A stretch of DNA of 64,000 bases, taken from the NCBI GenBank assembly GCA_028285265.1, contig JANQPX010000069.1:310001-374000 (forward strand), given 5' to 3'. A program made the translations under genes and the position numbers. The notes under the pieces are model-generated. The model was not told where the DNA came from, did no database searches, and was given only the letters and a program-made list of their open reading frames with translations. This DNA is from Geminicoccaceae bacterium. GTDB taxonomy: Bacteria > Pseudomonadota > Alphaproteobacteria > Geminicoccales > Geminicoccaceae. This document shows, in pieces, positions 61,828 to 64,000 of the stretch; the first letter of the stretch is position 1; every line of letters starts with the position of its first letter.

Positions 61828-62262
61828 ATGATTCTGGCGTTTAACGTTCGAGAGCAGGTGGCCTATGCGGCGACACTGGGCGACGCAGAGCTAACAGGCA
61901 CCATTGATCGCAACCCTAGCACAATTGAGGCGCTCCTTGCCCAGGTGACAGCCAAGCTGCGGCCAGAAGTGATTGTCCTTGAACGGGTAAGCGAAGACAT
62001 GACTGTCATCGATTTCACCCAAGAGCTTGTTGCCAGGACAGTGGAGCATTTTGCTCAACGACATCAGATTCCCGTGATGAAGTTCACGCCACTCGAATGG
62101 GAACTCCTCAATTCAAACCCTGAAGGTCCTGCAGGATTTGAACACGATGCATTTACGTTGCTGCAGGAATTGGACAAGGCCCCTCAGAGCCACGAAGAGG
62201 CCAACGCGATCTGCATGGCTTGGGCCTACGGGCTGAGGCTTCAGGAAGCTTGTGGCGCATGA
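61828..62262 (+). CDS. Hypothetical protein, possible degenerate RuvC-like fold
   Basis: About 144 aa. A GTG-ATG start at 61798 exists, but ATG at 61828 has AAAGAG 7 nt upstream. Layout: beta strand MILAFNVREQVAYAA, then IEALLAQVTAKLRPEVIVLE, FTQELVARTVEHFAQRHQIP and NAICMAWAYGLRL. This order resembles RuvC/RNase H-fold proteins with the first catalytic Asp replaced. This is only a hypothesis. Confidence 0.6.
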   Translation: MILAFNVREQVAYAATLGDAELTGTIDRNPSTIEALLAQVTAKLRPEVIVLERVSEDMTVIDFTQELVARTVEHFAQRHQIPVMKFTPLEWELLNSNPEGPAGFEHDAFTLLQELDKAPQSHEEANAICMAWAYGLRLQEACGA

Positions 62263-62582
62263 AGTGGACGCCTGCCAAAGGCGAGCCTGTATTATGGGTT
62301 GCCGAGAATGCATTATTGATTAGATCACCGCGACCAGGGTCCATTTGCCTGGCAATACGGTCAATCTTCGATCCAGCGTCGGCGGTTTGTAGTCGACATT
62401 AGTGGACTGCGACCTTATCGATATCCTAGGCCTCGGGGCGAAGCAGCAATGTACTATCGATCACCCCTATAACCATAAAGGGCGAGGCAGAGCGTTGCGA
62501 AACGGTGCTTTATCCCAAAGAAACGCGTTTGTTTGGCCAGATTCGTTAACGAGACGGCCCGCCGCAAGAGGCCTAGTCTAAG
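62263..62582. other. Region without a recognisable gene
   Basis: Only short frames without ribosome binding sites or family resemblance. It separates the hypothetical gene from the convergent nqrM. I see no T-rich hairpin or repeat. Confidence 0.4.
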
Positions 62583-62789
62583 TTATCCCGACTTTGTTCG
62601 CTCACAGACATCGCTCGATGCCTCGCGGAGATCCCGTCCGCAGATTCCACAATGATCGGTACCTGGAATAGCGCTGAGGCCACCACAGCTGCCGCTAATT
62701 CGCCGGTTTGAAAAGATCACACCGACTGCCATACCGGCGACGACCACGAGAAAGATCATCAGGGCTGGGAGGAACGTGTCGAAGAGCAT
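62583..62789 (-). CDS. nqrM: Na+-NQR maturation protein NqrM
   Basis: A 68-aa protein with one TM helix (LPALMIFLVVVAGMAVGVIF) and a conserved Cys-rich part (RISGSCGGLSAI; DHCGICGRD). NqrM is thought to deliver the iron site of the NQR complex between NqrD and NqrE. It is 15 bp downstream of nqrF, as is usual. Confidence 0.93.
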   Translation of the reverse strand: MLFDTFLPALMIFLVVVAGMAVGVIFSNRRISGSCGGLSAIPGTDHCGICGRDLREASSDVCERTKSG

Positions 62790-62804
62790 TTCTATCCTTG
62801 GTTC

Positions 62805-64000
62805 TTAACCACCGAAGTCATCTAGCATGATATCTTCACGCTCGACACCGAGATCAAGGAGCATGTTGATCACGGATTGATTCATCATTGGTGGGCCGCA
62901 CATGTAGAATTCACAGTCCTCTGGTGCAGGATGATACTTCAGATAGTTCGCATAGAGGACATTGTGGATAAATCCGACGTCACCGTCCCAGTTGTCACCG
63001 GGCTGTGGATCAGACAGGGCCACGTGCCAATCAAAGTTCTCGTTCTCTGCAGCGAGTTGGTCGAAGTCTTCAACGAAGAACATTTCACGTCGGCTGCGTG
63101 CTCCATACCAAAAGGTAATTTTGCGCTTGGACTTAATGCGCTTGAGCTGATCGAAGATATGGCTACGCATGGGTGCCATGCCAGCGCCGCCGCCAACAAA
63201 CACCATCTCCTTCTCTGTTTCACGTGCGAAGAATTCGCCGAAAGGCCCGGAAATTGTGACATCGTCTCCTGGGCGTAGGTTGAAGATGTAACTCGACATC
63301 AGGCCCGGAGGGACTTTGTTAGGATCAGCACCGGGAGGTGGCGTGGCGATCCTCACATTCAGCATGATGAGGCCTTTCTCCTCGGGATAATTCGCCATGG
63401 AGTAGGCACGCACAACATCTTCATTATTCTGGGCACGGATATCCCAGAGATTGAAGCGATCCCAATCCTCGCGATAGTCTTCTGCAACATCGAACTGCTG
63501 AAAACCGATGTCATATGGCGGACATTCGATTTGGATGTATCCGCCAGCACGAAAGTCGACATTTTCGCCTTCTGGAAGCTCCAAAACCAGGCATTTGATA
63601 AATGTCGCGACGTTCTCATTTGAGCGTACTTTGCAGCGCCATTTCTTAACGCCGAACACTTCATCAGGGATTTGGATCTTCATATCTTGCTTGACGGTCA
63701 CCTGACATGACAGTCGATCGCCTTCGCGAGCCTCACGTTTGGTAATGTGAGACAACTCGGTCGGCAAAATCGATCCACCCCCTTCTGAGACTTTAACCCG
63801 ACACTGAGCGCAGGTGCCGCCGCCGCCGCATGCCGATGAGACGAAGAGACTTTCGCCGGCGAGTGCGCCAAGAAGTTTAGCGCCGACTGGGGCCTTGATA
63901 GTACGTTCGCCGTTAACTTCGATATCGACGGTACCTGAGGCAACCAGCTTGGAGCGGGCGAACAGGATGATGCCGACAAGAGAGAGGATGACAGCAGTGA
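62805..64000 (-). CDS. nqrF: Na+-translocating NADH:quinone reductase subunit F (N-terminal end cut off)
   Basis: About 397 codons of NqrF; the first few residues lie beyond the right edge. An N-terminal TM helix (TAVILSLVGIILFARSKLVA) leads to a 2Fe-2S ferredoxin domain (SACGGGGTCAQCRVKVSEGG..C) and an FAD/NADH domain (RAYSMANYP; FVGGGAGMAPMRSHIF; YMCGPPMMNQSVINMLLDLG). NqrF oxidises NADH and passes electrons into the Na+ pump. Upstream nqrA-E must lie outside the window. Confidence 0.96.
   Translation of the reverse strand, partial: TAVILSLVGIILFARSKLVASGTVDIEVNGERTIKAPVGAKLLGALAGESLFVSSACGGGGTCAQCRVKVSEGGGSILPTELSHITKREAREGDRLSCQVTVKQDMKIQIPDEVFGVKKWRCKVRSNENVATFIKCLVLELPEGENVDFRAGGYIQIECPPYDIGFQQFDVAEDYREDWDRFNLWDIRAQNNEDVVRAYSMANYPEEKGLIMLNVRIATPPPGADPNKVPPGLMSSYIFNLRPGDDVTISGPFGEFFARETEKEMVFVGGGAGMAPMRSHIFDQLKRIKSKRKITFWYGARSRREMFFVEDFDQLAAENENFDWHVALSDPQPGDNWDGDVGFIHNVLYANYLKYHPAPEDCEFYMCGPPMMNQSVINMLLDLGVEREDIMLDDFGG

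Noticed and set aside
62403..62580. GTG-initiated frame of about 58 codons
   Set aside because: No ribosome binding site, no family resemblance and low-quality composition.
1..64000. CRISPR array, insertion sequence, integrase or attachment site
   Set aside because: No regularly spaced repeats, transposase or integrase motifs, or tRNA-flanking direct repeats were seen by reading; a repeat search program was not available.

Overview
The window comes from a Gram-negative alphaproteobacterium, most likely a marine Rhodospirillales-like organism. The evidence is family-level only: the recG/sdhE/mfd and xseB-ispA-dxs-tlyA neighbourhoods, a stand-alone sdhE, a Tct tricarboxylate transporter, the PaaABCDE epoxidase and a Na+-translocating NADH:quinone reductase. 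I could not run a phylogeny. Non-ATG starts (TTG, GTG) are frequent and often carry the better ribosome binding site. I saw no insertion sequence, prophage or CRISPR array.

Layout. 1-1249: end of a tctCB(A) operon. 1428-7346: a YcaQ-like winged-helix protein, a 3-hydroxyacyl-CoA dehydrogenase without its hydratase half, prfB with the programmed +1 frameshift, a PrsW-type membrane protease and a GhrA-like reductase. 7401-13655: a block on the minus strand with PA2778/PA2779-type proteins, a zinc-ribbon membrane protein, an SPFH-GYF protein, TelA, XpaC and a tiny lipoprotein; it looks like an envelope or membrane stress module. 13950-19234: DUF3750, a trypsin-like lipoprotein, a conserved hypothetical, two tandem paralogous exported proteins and a coiled-coil protein. 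19796-31743: housekeeping genes (DUF502, recG, sdhE, mfd, a deacetylase-like hydrolase, xseB, ispA, dxs, tlyA). 31916-36583: a Gld-type ABC exporter operon. 36755-39364: a Crp/Fnr regulator, a GST-like protein and an AstA-like acyltransferase. 39451-44524: paaABCDE, a decayed alcohol dehydrogenase remnant, two tandem Lin0512 proteins and a RidA protein.

45316-55610 is the most distinctive region: two divergent operons for an unusual sugar. The plus-strand operon has a B12-type radical SAM enzyme, a nucleotidyltransferase, a GHMP kinase, a 39-residue coupled open frame and a GmhA isomerase, which fits GDP-D-glycero-alpha-D-manno-heptose synthesis. The minus-strand operon has TPP-dependent E1 alpha and beta subunits without E2 or E3, a ColD-like PLP dehydratase with His in place of the PLP lysine, an extended SDR and a TPR-CgeB-like glycosyltransferase. 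Together they suggest a deoxy, possibly branched-chain, heptose glycan.

56032-60204 is a tightly coupled operon of unknown function: an OmpA-like protein, a two-TM helical protein, a periplasmic binding protein fused to OmpA, a VWA lipoprotein, and a protein carrying the HDxxH-x11-E signature typical of Coq4. The window ends with a SPOR protein, tRNA-Pro(TGG), a possible RuvC-fold protein, and nqrM followed by nqrF, which runs off the right edge when read upstream.
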